Positions 52,623 to 61,551 of a stretch of 64,000 bases of DNA are shown here, in pieces. The notes under the pieces were generated by a model that saw nothing but the letters and a program-made list of their open reading frames with translations, was not told the DNA's origin and did no database searches. Source of the stretch: Roseiarcus sp963726105 (GTDB lineage: Bacteria > Pseudomonadota > Alphaproteobacteria > Rhizobiales > Beijerinckiaceae); the NCBI GenBank assembly GCA_963726105.1, contig CAVSBJ010000008.1, forward strand, positions 25,047 through 89,046, given 5' to 3'. Both the position numbers and the translations under genes were made by a program. Within the stretch, counting starts at the first letter, position 1; each line of letters begins with the position of its first letter.

Positions 52623-53045
52623 ATGCCGCCGCGTCTCCGCCAGGCCACGACGCTCGACCTGCCTCGGATCTCCGAGGTGCGGCATGGAACGGCTGAAAAT
52701 CGGCTTGATGACCCGTCGCTCGTTACGCCCGCGGAAGTCGACTGGTATCTCAACAAGGCGATTTTCCTCGTGTCCGAGGACGAAGCGGGGATTCAAGGCT
52801 TCACCTGCGCAAACCATCAGACCGGTTACGTTTGGGCGCTGTTCGTGACCGACGGCGCTCAACGGCGCGGTCACGGCACGGCGCTCCTCAATGAAGCGAT
52901 CGAGCGGCTCCGGCAGGCTGGACACCGGCAGGCGTTCCTGACGACCGGCAAAGACACGAAAGCGGCGGCCTTCTATCGTTCGAGGGGGTGGGGCCAGACT
53001 GGCCTTGATATGCGCGGCGAGGCGGTTTTTCGGCTTTGGCTTTAG
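52623..53045 (+). CDS. GNAT family N-acetyltransferase
   Basis: A 140-residue acetyltransferase. The acetyl-CoA motif A is ALFVTDGAQRRGHGTALLNE (Q/RxxGxG/A as RRGHGT), followed by motif B FYRSRGWGQTG. Substrate unknown. Sits between YbjN and rpmF. Confidence 0.85.
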   Translation: MPPRLRQATTLDLPRISEVRHGTAENRLDDPSLVTPAEVDWYLNKAIFLVSEDEAGIQGFTCANHQTGYVWALFVTDGAQRRGHGTALLNEAIERLRQAGHRQAFLTTGKDTKAAAFYRSRGWGQTGLDMRGEAVFRLWL

Positions 53046-53136
53046 GAACGACTGGCGCTTCGGCTCGATTGCGTGTAAGAGCCGCGCCTTCTCATTTCCG
53101 GGCCTCGCCGCCCGCTTCTGAATTGGAGTTTCCCCG

Positions 53137-53331
53137 GTGGCCGTTCCCAGACGTAAAACCTCGCCCTCGCGCCGCGGCATGCGCCGCTCGGCCGACGCGC
53201 TCAAGGCGCCGTCCTATGTCGAAGACAAGGATTCGGGCGAACTGCGCCGTCCCCACCATATCGACCTCAAGAGCGGCATGTATCGGGGCCGCCAGGTCCT
53301 GAAGCCGAAGTCCAAGAACGTCGACGCTTAA
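53137..53331 (+). CDS. rpmF: 50S ribosomal protein L32
   Basis: A 64-residue L32 with the typical start AVPRRKTSPSRRGMRRSAD and HIDLKSGMYRGRQVLKPK. It begins with GTG at 53137, preceded by GGAG at about 53126. It is the zinc-free (Cys-less) alphaproteobacterial version. Its last codons and stop are included in a 17-bp tandem duplication. The gap 53348-53603 downstream holds no gene. Confidence 0.95.
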   Translation: MAVPRRKTSPSRRGMRRSADALKAPSYVEDKDSGELRRPHHIDLKSGMYRGRQVLKPKSKNVDA

Positions 53332-53347
53332 AGAACGTCGACGCTTA
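53314..53347 (+). repeat. 17-bp perfect tandem duplication at the rpmF 3' end
   Basis: AAGAACGTCGACGCTTA occurs twice in a row (53314-53330 and 53331-53347). The first copy includes the last codons and most of the stop of rpmF, the second copy supplies the final A of the stop and continues into the untranslated region. Confidence 0.9.
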
Positions 53348-53603
53348 AGAGTCGTTAACGAAACGGCTCGTCCGGGCCGCCGATCAAGCGCCCGGGCCGA
53401 AGCAACAACGATTTGCGCCTGTTCCAGGTTGCGGCGGCCGCGATGCGGGGCCGAAAGCCCGCGCTCCGGGCGGGGCTGTAATCCACATTACCAAGCTTTC
53501 ATGTTCGCGCCATCGCGTGTTTAGGCGACCGGGCGCATTGTTTCGATCGTGAGGCGGCGGGGACAGTCTCCGCGGCGATGATTGAGATGGCTCGGAGCTT
53601 TTG

Positions 53604-55115
53604 ATGTCGTTTGATCGGCCCTCCTATTCTCTCCGTGCGGCGCTTCTTGGCGCTGTCGCGCTAGCGGCCCTTGGCGGGGTTGCGGCCGAAACGTCGGTCG
53701 CGCCGGTTTCAGCCGCCGCCACGACCGCGCAAGCGCCTGCCGCTCTGCCTCCCGCCGGCCCGGCCTCGTTCGCCGATGTTGTCGACCGCGTAAAGCCCGC
53801 CGTCGTGTCGGTCAAGGTCAAGCTCACCGACGCCGACCCGGTCGATGACGAGGATTTTGACGGAATCCCGGGAATGCCCGACATCCCGAAGAACAGCCCG
53901 TTCTACCATTTCTTCCGCCACTTCGGCGTGCCGGAGGGCAACAATGGCGAAGGCGATCACGCGCCGCGCCATCATTTCTCGCAGGCGCAGGGGTCTGGAT
54001 TCTTCATTTCGGGCGACGGCTATATCGTCACCAACAACCATGTCGTCGATCATGCCTCCGAAGTGACCGTCACCACGGCCGAGGGCAAGTCGATGTCGGC
54101 CAAGGTGATTGGCGTCGACAGCAAGACGGATCTTGCGCTCCTGAAGGCCGACGGCTCGAACTACCCCTATGTGACGTTCGCCGCTCACACCCCGCGCGTC
54201 GGCGATTGGGTGATTGCGGTCGGCAACCCGTTCGGTCTCGGCGGCACTGTGACCGCGGGAATCGTGTCGGCTCGCGGACGCGACATCGGCTCGGGTCCTT
54301 ATGACGACTTCCTGCAGATCGACGCGCCGGTCAATCACGGCAATTCCGGCGGCCCGACCTTCGACGCCGAAGGCGAGGTGGTTGGCGTCAACACCGCGAT
54401 CTTCTCGCCGTCGGGCGGCAGCGTCGGCATTGGCTTCGCCATCGCCAGCGACGTCGTCAAGAACGTCGTGCAGCAGCTCAAGGACAATGGTTCGGTCACG
54501 CGCGGCTGGATCGGCGTGCAGATCCAGAACGTGACCGCGGACCTGGCCGACGACCTCGGCCTCAAGGGGCAGAACGGCGCGCTGGTGGCTGCGGCGCAGA
54601 AGGATTCACCCGCCGCCGCAGCGGGTGTGAAGAGCGGCGACGTGATCACCTCGGTCGACGGCGAAACGGTCGCCGATCCGCATGATCTCGCCCGCCGGAT
54701 CGCGGCGATGGGTCCGAAGAAGACCGTCAAGCTGGGGCTCGTCCGCAACGGTTCGCCGATGACCATCGATGTGACCCTCGGAACGATGCCCGCCGACAAG
54801 ACGGCGAATGCGGAATCGCAAAATTCCAACGACAACGGCGGGTCGGCGCTGGCCAAGCTCGGACTGACCTTGCGCCCGGCGCATGGACAGGATGGCGTCG
54901 TCGTTGCGGAAGTCGACCCGGACGGCGCGGCCGCGGACAAGGGCCTGAAGCAGGGCGACGTGATCCTCGAGGTCGCGGGCAAGTCGGTCAGCCGGCCGGG
55001 CGACGTCGTCGACGCGATCGACGCGGCCAAGTCAGGCGGCAAGAAATCGGTTCTCGTGCGGGTCAAATCCAACGATGGAGAGCACTACCTGACGCTGCCC
55101 ACACGCGCGTCCTAG
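53604..55115 (+). CDS. degP: Do-family serine protease DegP/HtrA
   Basis: Periplasmic quality-control protease of 503 residues. A signal peptide or anchor (LRAALLGAVALAALGGVA) leads to the trypsin-like domain with catalytic H146 (TNNHVVDH), D176 (SKTDLALLK) and S248 (GNSGGP), then PDZ1 (about 280-370; RGWIGVQIQNVTADLADDLG) and PDZ2 (about 410-500). Start is the ATG at 53604, directly after an in-frame TTG. It precedes a two-component pair, a gene order common in Hyphomicrobiales, suggesting envelope-stress control, although no binding site is evident. Confidence 0.95.
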   Translation: MSFDRPSYSLRAALLGAVALAALGGVAAETSVAPVSAAATTAQAPAALPPAGPASFADVVDRVKPAVVSVKVKLTDADPVDDEDFDGIPGMPDIPKNSPFYHFFRHFGVPEGNNGEGDHAPRHHFSQAQGSGFFISGDGYIVTNNHVVDHASEVTVTTAEGKSMSAKVIGVDSKTDLALLKADGSNYPYVTFAAHTPRVGDWVIAVGNPFGLGGTVTAGIVSARGRDIGSGPYDDFLQIDAPVNHGNSGGPTFDAEGEVVGVNTAIFSPSGGSVGIGFAIASDVVKNVVQQLKDNGSVTRGWIGVQIQNVTADLADDLGLKGQNGALVAAAQKDSPAAAAGVKSGDVITSVDGETVADPHDLARRIAAMGPKKTVKLGLVRNGSPMTIDVTLGTMPADKTANAESQNSNDNGGSALAKLGLTLRPAHGQDGVVVAEVDPDGAAADKGLKQGDVILEVAGKSVSRPGDVVDAIDAAKSGGKKSVLVRVKSNDGEHYLTLPTRAS

Positions 55116-55122
55116 AGTTTAC

Positions 55123-55155
55123 CCGGCGTCCCGCGGTTCGCCCGTAGGACGCCGG
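55123..55155 (+). terminator. Hairpin after degP
   Basis: Nine-bp perfect stem CCGGCGTCC/GGACGCCGG with a 15-nt loop, 8 bp after the degP stop. No T run, so possibly Rho-assisted or an mRNA-stabilising element. Confidence 0.5.
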
Positions 55156-55266
55156 CATGAAATTGGCGGAGAGGATCATGGGCACGTCCCCGGCCCAGCG
55201 CACAGCGCGCCTTTCCGTCCAAGTCGGCGTCGCACACATCCCCGCCCGCGCGACTCCGACAAAAGT

Positions 55267-55308
55267 GGCGGCAGGTCCCAATCCCCCGCGGGCCTGCCGC
55301 CATCTTTT
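55267..55308 (+). terminator. Strong Rho-independent terminator upstream of the response regulator
   Basis: Stem GGCGGCAGGTCC/GGGCCTGCCGCC (12 pairs, one G-T) with an 11-nt loop, followed by ATCTTTTTT. It would stop any transcript that reads through from degP or one that starts between degP and here. The response regulator must then have its own promoter within the next 30 bp or start from leaky transcription. Confidence 0.85.
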
Positions 55309-55335
55309 TTCGCCTTAGCGCCCGGGTTTCGCTAT

Positions 55336-56028
55336 ATGTCCGACATGCGCATCCTCATTATCGAAGACGATCGCGACGCGGCTGCGTATCTGGCCAAGGC
55401 GTTTCGCGAAGCGGGGCATATCGCCGACCAGGCGAATGACGGCGTCACCGGATACGATTTGGCGCTCGAAGGCGCCTATGACGTCGCCATCGTCGATCGC
55501 ATGCTGCCGAAAATGGACGGCCTCACGCTGGTTGGCGCCCTTCGAGAGCAGAAAAACGAGACGCCGGTCCTGATCCTCTCGGCGCTTGGCCAGGTCGACG
55601 ACCGGGTCAAGGGCTTGCGCGCCGGCGGCGACGACTATCTGTCGAAGCCCTATGCCTTCTCCGAGCTTCTGGCCCGGGTCGAGGCGCTGTCGCGCCGCGG
55701 CCCCAAGGGCGCGCCGGAGGAGACGGTGCTCAGGGTCGCCGACCTGGTGCTTGATCGACTGTCGCACAAAGTCACACGTCAGTCGGAGGAAATTGTCTTG
55801 CAGCCGCGCGAGTTCCGGCTGCTCGAATATCTGATGCAAAACGCGGGCAAGGTGGTCACGCGCACCATGCTGCTCGAACATGTGTGGGACTATCACTTCG
55901 ATCCGCAGACCAACGTGATCGATGTGCACGTGTCGCGCCTGCGCGCCAAGATCGATCGCGATTTCGATGCGCCGCTGCTCAACACGGTCCGCGGCGCCGG
56001 TTACATGATTCGTGACGGCGCTCGGTAA
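55336..56028 (+). CDS. Response regulator, OmpR/PhoB family
   Basis: A 230-residue protein: receiver domain (about 4-115; DD pair at 11-12, phospho-acceptor D54 in VDRMLPKMDG, the Lys of YLSKPYAFSEL) and a C-terminal winged-helix DNA-binding domain (LQPREFRLLEYLMQNAGKVV, IDVHVSRLRAKID, VRGAGYMIR). Overlaps the histidine kinase by 17 bases. OmpR-type dimers usually bind direct repeats with 10-11 bp spacing. Confidence 0.93.
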   Translation: MSDMRILIIEDDRDAAAYLAKAFREAGHIADQANDGVTGYDLALEGAYDVAIVDRMLPKMDGLTLVGALREQKNETPVLILSALGQVDDRVKGLRAGGDDYLSKPYAFSELLARVEALSRRGPKGAPEETVLRVADLVLDRLSHKVTRQSEEIVLQPREFRLLEYLMQNAGKVVTRTMLLEHVWDYHFDPQTNVIDVHVSRLRAKIDRDFDAPLLNTVRGAGYMIRDGAR

Positions 56029-57466
56029 GCTCTTCGGAGCCACCGCTTTTCGACTCGCGCTGGCGATCCTTCTTCTCAGCGCGATCGGCTCCGGCATCGT
56101 CCTGACCGTCATCGCCTGGCAAGTCGTTTCGGTGGTGGACAAAGAGATCGCGCGAACGATCGACGCGGAATCGCAGGGCCTCATCGACGCCTTCGACAAT
56201 CAAGGGATAGGACGGCTCGAGTCCGTGATCGAGGCGCGCAAACGCGAGCCTGGCTCTTCCCTCTACCTGCTCACCAACCCGATCGGTGAACCGCTCGCTG
56301 GCAATGTCGAGCAGATCCCCGCCGAAGTGCTGCTACACCCGGGCTTTCTGCCGATCATCTACCGCGGCAGCGGCAGCAGCGATCGCGGGCGCCAGGCGCT
56401 CGTGGGAGTCTACATTCTGCCCGGCGGCTTCCGCCTCTTGATTGGGCATGACCTCGGCGATCGGGCCCGCATCGGCAAGGTGATGGTGCGCGCGCTGGCG
56501 ATTTCGCTGGTGTTCTTCGCAGCCCTCGGGGCGGTCGGCGCGCTCTTCGTCGCCCGGCGCGTGTTGCAACGCATCGATGACATGAACACCTCGGCGCATG
56601 GGATCATGGCCGGCGACCTCACCCGTCGCCTGCCGGTGTCCGGCTCGGGCGACGAATTGGACCGGCTGGCGGAAGGCCTGAACGAGATGCTCGGCCGGAT
56701 CTCGGAATTGATGGAAGGCCTGCAGGAGGTTTCCGACAACATCGCGCACGACCTGCGCACGCCGCTGACCCGCCTGCGCAACCACGCGGAAGCCGCGCTC
56801 GCGTTCGGCGGCGACGCCGCGACTTATCGTCAGGCGCTGGAGAAGACGATCGAGGAATTGGACCAGCTCATTCGGATCTTCAACGCGCTCCTGCTGATCG
56901 CACGCGCGGAAGCAGGCGGCGATCTGGGGCCGCTTGAGCCATTCGATGTGGGCGAGGCGGCCAGAAGCGTCGCCGAGCTTTACGAGCCGATCGCCGAAGA
57001 AGAGGGCGTCGCCCTGATCGTTCGCGTCGACGATGGGCTCACGGTCCGGGGCAATCGCGAGCTGATCGGTCAGGCGGTCGCCAATCTGGTCGACAACGCG
57101 CTCAAATATGGCGCGTCCCGGAAGGGCGTTGGCGAAGCCGAAGCGAAGCCGGACGTTGTCATCACGGCGCGGCGGGCCGGCAGATCGGTCGTGCTCACCA
57201 TCGCCGACCGGGGTCCGGGGATTGCGCCGGCGGACCGGACGCGGGTCCTCGAACGGTTCGTCCGGCTGGAAGGCTCGCGTTCGCGTCCGGGCTCGGGCTT
57301 GGGACTTTCGCTCGCCGTCGCGGTCGCGCGCATGCATGGCGGAACGGTCGACCTCGAGGACAATCAGCCGGGGCTGCTTGTGCGCCTGACCTTGCCGGCG
57401 GCGGACGAGCGGCCACACGCGCTGACCACCGCCGACCTGGTCCTGAATGACCGCAACGCTCGCTGA
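56012..57466 (+). CDS. Sensor histidine kinase with HAMP domain
   Basis: A 484-residue kinase: N-terminal membrane helix (LALAILLLSAIGSGIVLTVI), periplasmic sensor (about 45-165), second helix (ALAISLVFFAALGAVGALFV), HAMP (about 190-235), HisKA with the phospho-acceptor H246 (NIAHDLRTPLTRLRNHAE), then the ATPase N box (NLVDNALKYG), G1 (IADRGPGIAP) and G2 (GSGLGLSLAVAVARMHGG). Starts with GTG inside the response-regulator end and overlaps glnE by 20 bases. The ligand is unknown. Confidence 0.94.
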   Translation: MTALGKLFGATAFRLALAILLLSAIGSGIVLTVIAWQVVSVVDKEIARTIDAESQGLIDAFDNQGIGRLESVIEARKREPGSSLYLLTNPIGEPLAGNVEQIPAEVLLHPGFLPIIYRGSGSSDRGRQALVGVYILPGGFRLLIGHDLGDRARIGKVMVRALAISLVFFAALGAVGALFVARRVLQRIDDMNTSAHGIMAGDLTRRLPVSGSGDELDRLAEGLNEMLGRISELMEGLQEVSDNIAHDLRTPLTRLRNHAEAALAFGGDAATYRQALEKTIEELDQLIRIFNALLLIARAEAGGDLGPLEPFDVGEAARSVAELYEPIAEEEGVALIVRVDDGLTVRGNRELIGQAVANLVDNALKYGASRKGVGEAEAKPDVVITARRAGRSVVLTIADRGPGIAPADRTRVLERFVRLEGSRSRPGSGLGLSLAVAVARMHGGTVDLEDNQPGLLVRLTLPAADERPHALTTADLVLNDRNAR

Positions 57467-60374
57467 GAGCCTCGTCGAGGCGCCGCGGCTCTCCGCGCCG
57501 GCCGAAGCGCGCCGGCGCGTGGCTGCCTTGCTCGATACGCCGTCGTCCTCGGACCTCGCGCGCGAACTCGAACGCGGGCGCACGCGCGATGTTCTTCTCG
57601 GCCTTGCCGATCATTCGCCCTATCTTTGGACGCTGGTTCGGGAAGACCCGCCGCGGCTCGTCCGGCTGCTCAAGCGTCCGCCCGGCGACTCGCTCGAAGC
57701 GCTCGTTCAAGCGCTCCTCTCGCGACGCGACCAGAACGAAGCGTATCTTATGCCGGCGCTTCGTCGCGCCAAGCGCGAAGCGGCGCTCTTGATCGCGCTT
57801 GCGGACGTCGGCGGCGCTTGGGACGTTGTGGCGACAACCGAGGCGCTGACCCGTTTCGCCGACGCCGCTGTCCGCGCTTCGCTCGCGTTCCTGCTGCGCA
57901 AGCACGCGCGCGCCGGACTCTTGGCGCTCGACGCGGAGGCGCCAGACATCGAGAGCGGCTCGGGCATCGTCGTGTTGGCGCTCGGCAAGCATGGCGCGCG
58001 CGAACTCAATTACTCGAGCGACATCGACCTGATTGTCCTTTTCGACCCCGCGGCGCCATCGATTCCACAGGGAGCCGAGCCAGGCCCCTTGTTCGTGCGG
58101 CTGACCAAGGCGCTTGCGCGCCTGCTTCATGAGCGGACCGGCGAAGGCTATGTGCTGAGAGTTGATCTGCGGTTGAGGCCCGATCCGGCCTCGACCCCGG
58201 TCGCGCTCGCGACCTCAAGCGCCTACCAATATTACGAGACGGTCGGCCAGAACTGGGAGCGTGCAGCGCTGATCAAGGCCCGTCCGGCGGCGGGCGACCT
58301 CAAGCTTGGCGAGCGCTTCCTTGCCGACCTCGCGCCGTTCATCTGGCGCAAGTATTTCGATTATGCGGCGATCGCCGACATCCATGCGATGAAGCGCCAG
58401 ATTCACGCCGTGCGGGGCCACGAGCGCGTCGCCGTGCCTGGTCACGATGTCAAGCTCGGGCGCGGCGGCATCCGCGAGGTCGAGTTCTTCGTCCAGACGC
58501 AGCAGCTTATCTTCGGCGGACGACGCCCCCAGATGCGCGGATCGCGCACCCTCGATATGCTGCAGCAATTGTGCGCCGACAAGTGGATCAGCGCGGAAGC
58601 CGTCGATGATCTCAGCTCGGCCTATGCGTTTCTCCGCCGCATCGAGCATCGGCTGCAGATGGTCGCCGACGAGCAGACGCAACGCCTTCCATTCGAGCGA
58701 GCGGCGCTGGCGCGCTTCGCCAAGTTCTGCGGCTATACGCGGATCGACGGCTTTGCGGCTGACCTCACCCATCACCTGACCCAGGTCGAGCGACATTACG
58801 CGCGGCTGTTCGAGGACGCGCCCGAGCTCAGCGTCGCCTCGGGCGATCTCGTTTTCACCGGCGTCACCGACGATCCGGCGACGCTCGCCACCTTGCAGGC
58901 GCTTGGCTTCCAGCGTCCGGAAGCCGCAGCGGAGACCGTACGCGGATGGCACTTCGGTCGACGCGCGGCGGTCCGCAGCGCCCGCGCGCGCGAGGTGCTG
59001 ACGGAATTGACGCCGGCGCTCCTCGAAGCCTTCGCTGGATCGGGCGACGGGGACGCCGCGCTTTCCGCCTTCGACGAGGCGCTGGCGCGTATGCCCGCCT
59101 CGGTCGAGCTCTTGTCGATCCTGCGCTCGAACGCATCGTTGCGCGAGTTGTTCGGCGACGTGCTCGGGAGCGCCCCGCGGCTGGCGCAGGTGATCGCGAG
59201 CCGGCCGCACGTGCTCGACGCAGCCATCGATCCGGCGCGCAGCCTCGACTTCGACCTGAGCTTCGACGATGAGGCGATGAGCGGCCGGGTCGAGACGTTT
59301 GTGTCCCAGGGGCAGAGCTTCGAGGATGCTCTGAACCGGGCGCGCGATTTCGCTGCCGAGGAGACGTTTCATATCGGCCTCAATTTGCTGTCGGGGCGCC
59401 TCGACGCCGACCGGGCGGGACGCGCCTATAGCGCGCTGGCGCAAGGGTTGACCGCCGCGCTGCTCAAGCGCGTCATCGAGGCCTTCGCAGCCGAGCACGG
59501 GCGCATCCGCGGCGGCCGGGTCGCGATCGTCGCGCTCGGCAAGCTCGGCTCGCGCGAAATGACCGCGGCCTCCGATCTCGACCTCATGCTCATCTATGAT
59601 TATCCCGCTGAAGCGAGCGAGTCGGACGGCCGGAGGAAACTCGGTCCGGGCCTTTATTATGCGCGCCTCACGCAGCGGCTCATCTCGGCCCTGACGGCGC
59701 CGACCAAGGCGGGTCGCCTCTATGAGGTCGACATGCGGCTCAGGCCCTCCGGCCGCCAGGGTCCGCTCGCGACCCAGTTCGCATCGTTCAAGCTCTACCA
59801 GCAGTATGAAGCCGAGACCTGGGAGCACATGGCGCTAACCCGCGCGCGTTTCATCGGCGGCGATGCGAGCCTCGGGGCCGATCTCGCCAGGACGATCCGA
59901 CAAACGCTGACCCGAGTGCGTGACGCCGCGGCGATCGCCCGGGAAACGCAAGCCATGCGCCGGCTGATCGCCAAGGAAAAGGGCGACAAGGACATCTGGG
60001 ACTTGAAGCTCGTCGCGGGGGGTCTCATCGAGATCGAATTCATCGCCCAGTATCTGCAATTGGCCTTCGCGGCCAAGCTTCCGGCGATCCTCGACGTGTC
60101 GACAGGGAAGGTCGTGGAAGAGGCAGGGCGCGCGGGGCTGATCACGGCCGAACAGGGTGAGGTCCTCGTCGACGCGCACCGGCTGTACACCGATGCGACG
60201 CAGTTCATGCGCCTTTCAACCTCAGGCCCTTTCGATCCCGCCGAGGCTGCCGCGGGCGTCAAGCGCCGCATCGCCGCGGCGAGCGGCTTTCCCGACTTCG
60301 AGGCGTTCGCGGCTGCGCTCGCCGATGCGCGCAAGCGCGTGCGTTCTGTTTTCGAGGCTATTGTCGGCAGCTAG
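57447..60374 (+). CDS. glnE: Bifunctional glutamine synthetase adenylyltransferase/deadenylase
   Basis: Controls glutamine synthetase by adding and removing AMP. The 975-residue protein has two nucleotidyltransferase domains: the N-terminal deadenylase (VVLALGKHGARELNYSSDID, DLIVLFD) and C-terminal adenylyltransferase (VAIVALGKLGSREMTAASDL, DLMLIYDYP), each followed by the GlnE helical regulatory parts that sense PII. Length is normal. The start overlaps the histidine kinase, consistent with a polycistronic message. Confidence 0.97.
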   Translation: MTATLAESLVEAPRLSAPAEARRRVAALLDTPSSSDLARELERGRTRDVLLGLADHSPYLWTLVREDPPRLVRLLKRPPGDSLEALVQALLSRRDQNEAYLMPALRRAKREAALLIALADVGGAWDVVATTEALTRFADAAVRASLAFLLRKHARAGLLALDAEAPDIESGSGIVVLALGKHGARELNYSSDIDLIVLFDPAAPSIPQGAEPGPLFVRLTKALARLLHERTGEGYVLRVDLRLRPDPASTPVALATSSAYQYYETVGQNWERAALIKARPAAGDLKLGERFLADLAPFIWRKYFDYAAIADIHAMKRQIHAVRGHERVAVPGHDVKLGRGGIREVEFFVQTQQLIFGGRRPQMRGSRTLDMLQQLCADKWISAEAVDDLSSAYAFLRRIEHRLQMVADEQTQRLPFERAALARFAKFCGYTRIDGFAADLTHHLTQVERHYARLFEDAPELSVASGDLVFTGVTDDPATLATLQALGFQRPEAAAETVRGWHFGRRAAVRSARAREVLTELTPALLEAFAGSGDGDAALSAFDEALARMPASVELLSILRSNASLRELFGDVLGSAPRLAQVIASRPHVLDAAIDPARSLDFDLSFDDEAMSGRVETFVSQGQSFEDALNRARDFAAEETFHIGLNLLSGRLDADRAGRAYSALAQGLTAALLKRVIEAFAAEHGRIRGGRVAIVALGKLGSREMTAASDLDLMLIYDYPAEASESDGRRKLGPGLYYARLTQRLISALTAPTKAGRLYEVDMRLRPSGRQGPLATQFASFKLYQQYEAETWEHMALTRARFIGGDASLGADLARTIRQTLTRVRDAAAIARETQAMRRLIAKEKGDKDIWDLKLVAGGLIEIEFIAQYLQLAFAAKLPAILDVSTGKVVEEAGRAGLITAEQGEVLVDAHRLYTDATQFMRLSTSGPFDPAEAAAGVKRRIAAASGFPDFEAFAAALADARKRVRSVFEAIVGS

Positions 60375-60425
60375 ATTATGACCGACCCGGCGCCGGCCGC
60401 CCTGACGCCAGGAGGCCGGGCCTGT

Positions 60426-60851
60426 CTACAGGGGATGGGCGCCGATTGCGGCCAGCCCCGCCCGCGCGCACTCCATGTCCTGCGTATAATGGCCGCCGCT
60501 CAAGCCGATCGCGCCAACGATCTCGCCCTCGAGCGTGATTGGAAATCCGCCGCCAAACACGGTCAGGCGCGGCGTGTGCGTGATCCCGTACAAAAGCGGC
60601 GGATCGTCCTTGATGAAGTCGAACCAGGCGTGCGTCGGCATCGAAAACGACGCGGCCGTGTAGGCCTTGTTGTGCGCGATATCGATTGAAAGCTTGGGCG
60701 CGCCGTCCATACGCAGGAAAGCCTTGATATCGCCGGCCTCATCGGTGACGGCGATGCACATTTTGAGCTTGAGTTCAGCCGCCTTCCTTGCCGCCCCAGC
60801 AATGGCCTTCTCCGCCGTTTCGGCGTCAATGCTGTGCTTGACTATGGTCAT
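60426..60851 (-). CDS. GlcG/HbpS family heme-binding-like protein
   Basis: A 141-residue protein of the DUF336 family: MTIVKHSIDAETAEKAIAGA, KMCIAVTDEAGDIKAFLRMD, PITLEGEIVGAIGLSGG and the HYTQDMECARAGLAAIGAHP end. Such proteins bind heme or other small ligands and often sit by oxidoreductase genes. The ATG at 60851 was chosen because an open extension upstream is unlike the family. Convergent with glnE. Confidence 0.88.
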   Translation of the reverse strand: MTIVKHSIDAETAEKAIAGAARKAAELKLKMCIAVTDEAGDIKAFLRMDGAPKLSIDIAHNKAYTAASFSMPTHAWFDFIKDDPPLLYGITHTPRLTVFGGGFPITLEGEIVGAIGLSGGHYTQDMECARAGLAAIGAHPL

Positions 60852-61021
60852 CGGCCTTCCTCCCAGTCCTATCGCGGCGCATCCGGCGCGGGCCACTTTA
60901 CGGCATTTGCTGTCGGGGTCGAATTGCGGTGACGGCTGAGCGGCGCTAGAGCCCTCGCCGGCGGGCAAGGAAAGAGGGCCGCGTCCGCGGCCCGACCGGT
61001 TTTACGTTGAGGGAGAAGCGC

Positions 61022-61363
61022 CTATGTCCCCGGCATCTCCATGATCTCGATCATGTCGATCGTCGCTCCCGGCATTTGCAGGAAAGGCTGATCCTTGCCG
61101 AAAATTCTCGCCGCCTCTTCGGCTGAGTTCGCCTGGACGATCGAATAGCCGCAGACGTCGTTCTTGGCGTCCTTGATCCCCTTCGCGTCAATGCGCTTGG
61201 TCTTGCCCACGGGGGCGCCGCGATCGGCTAGCGAGGCCTTGTTGTCCTCCATCCATTTCATCCACGACTCCGTCCCCTTCCGCCGCTGTTCGGGGGTGGA
61301 ATTCTTCATCATCTCGGCCATCCCCGAGGCATCGGCCATGTACAAAGCAAGGAATTTCTTCAT
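61022..61363 (-). CDS. YCII-like hypothetical protein
   Basis: A 113-residue protein starting MKKFLALYMADASGMAEMMK and including EQRRKGTESWMKWMEDNKAS and GKDQPFLQMPGATIDMIEIM. Layout and length match small YCII-related/dimeric alpha-beta barrel proteins, whose functions are unknown. Single gene on the reverse strand. Confidence 0.75.
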   Translation of the reverse strand: MKKFLALYMADASGMAEMMKNSTPEQRRKGTESWMKWMEDNKASLADRGAPVGKTKRIDAKGIKDAKNDVCGYSIVQANSAEEAARIFGKDQPFLQMPGATIDMIEIMEMPGT

Positions 61364-61551
61364 GGCGTCTCTCCGTCCTTCCAGACCGCCCCCGTCTGTC
61401 TCATGGCCTCATTTTTTGGCCGATCGGTGACCACGAGCCAAATCAAAACGAGCGGTGTTGCGGTGAGCCGCTCTCCCGCTCTACGACGAAAGCCGCTTGC
61501 AACCGCGACGCCCGGGGTGGGACACGAGGGATAAGTTTGGAGATTTTCGCC

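Noticed and set aside
53045..53073. EcfG-like promoter (GGAAC, 16 bp, CGAT) before rpmF
   Set aside because: The -10 part does not match CGTT well and it overlaps the GNAT stop; too weak to call.
58215..59828. Open frame of 537 codons on the reverse strand
   Set aside because: Antisense to glnE; no motifs, composition of a shadow frame.
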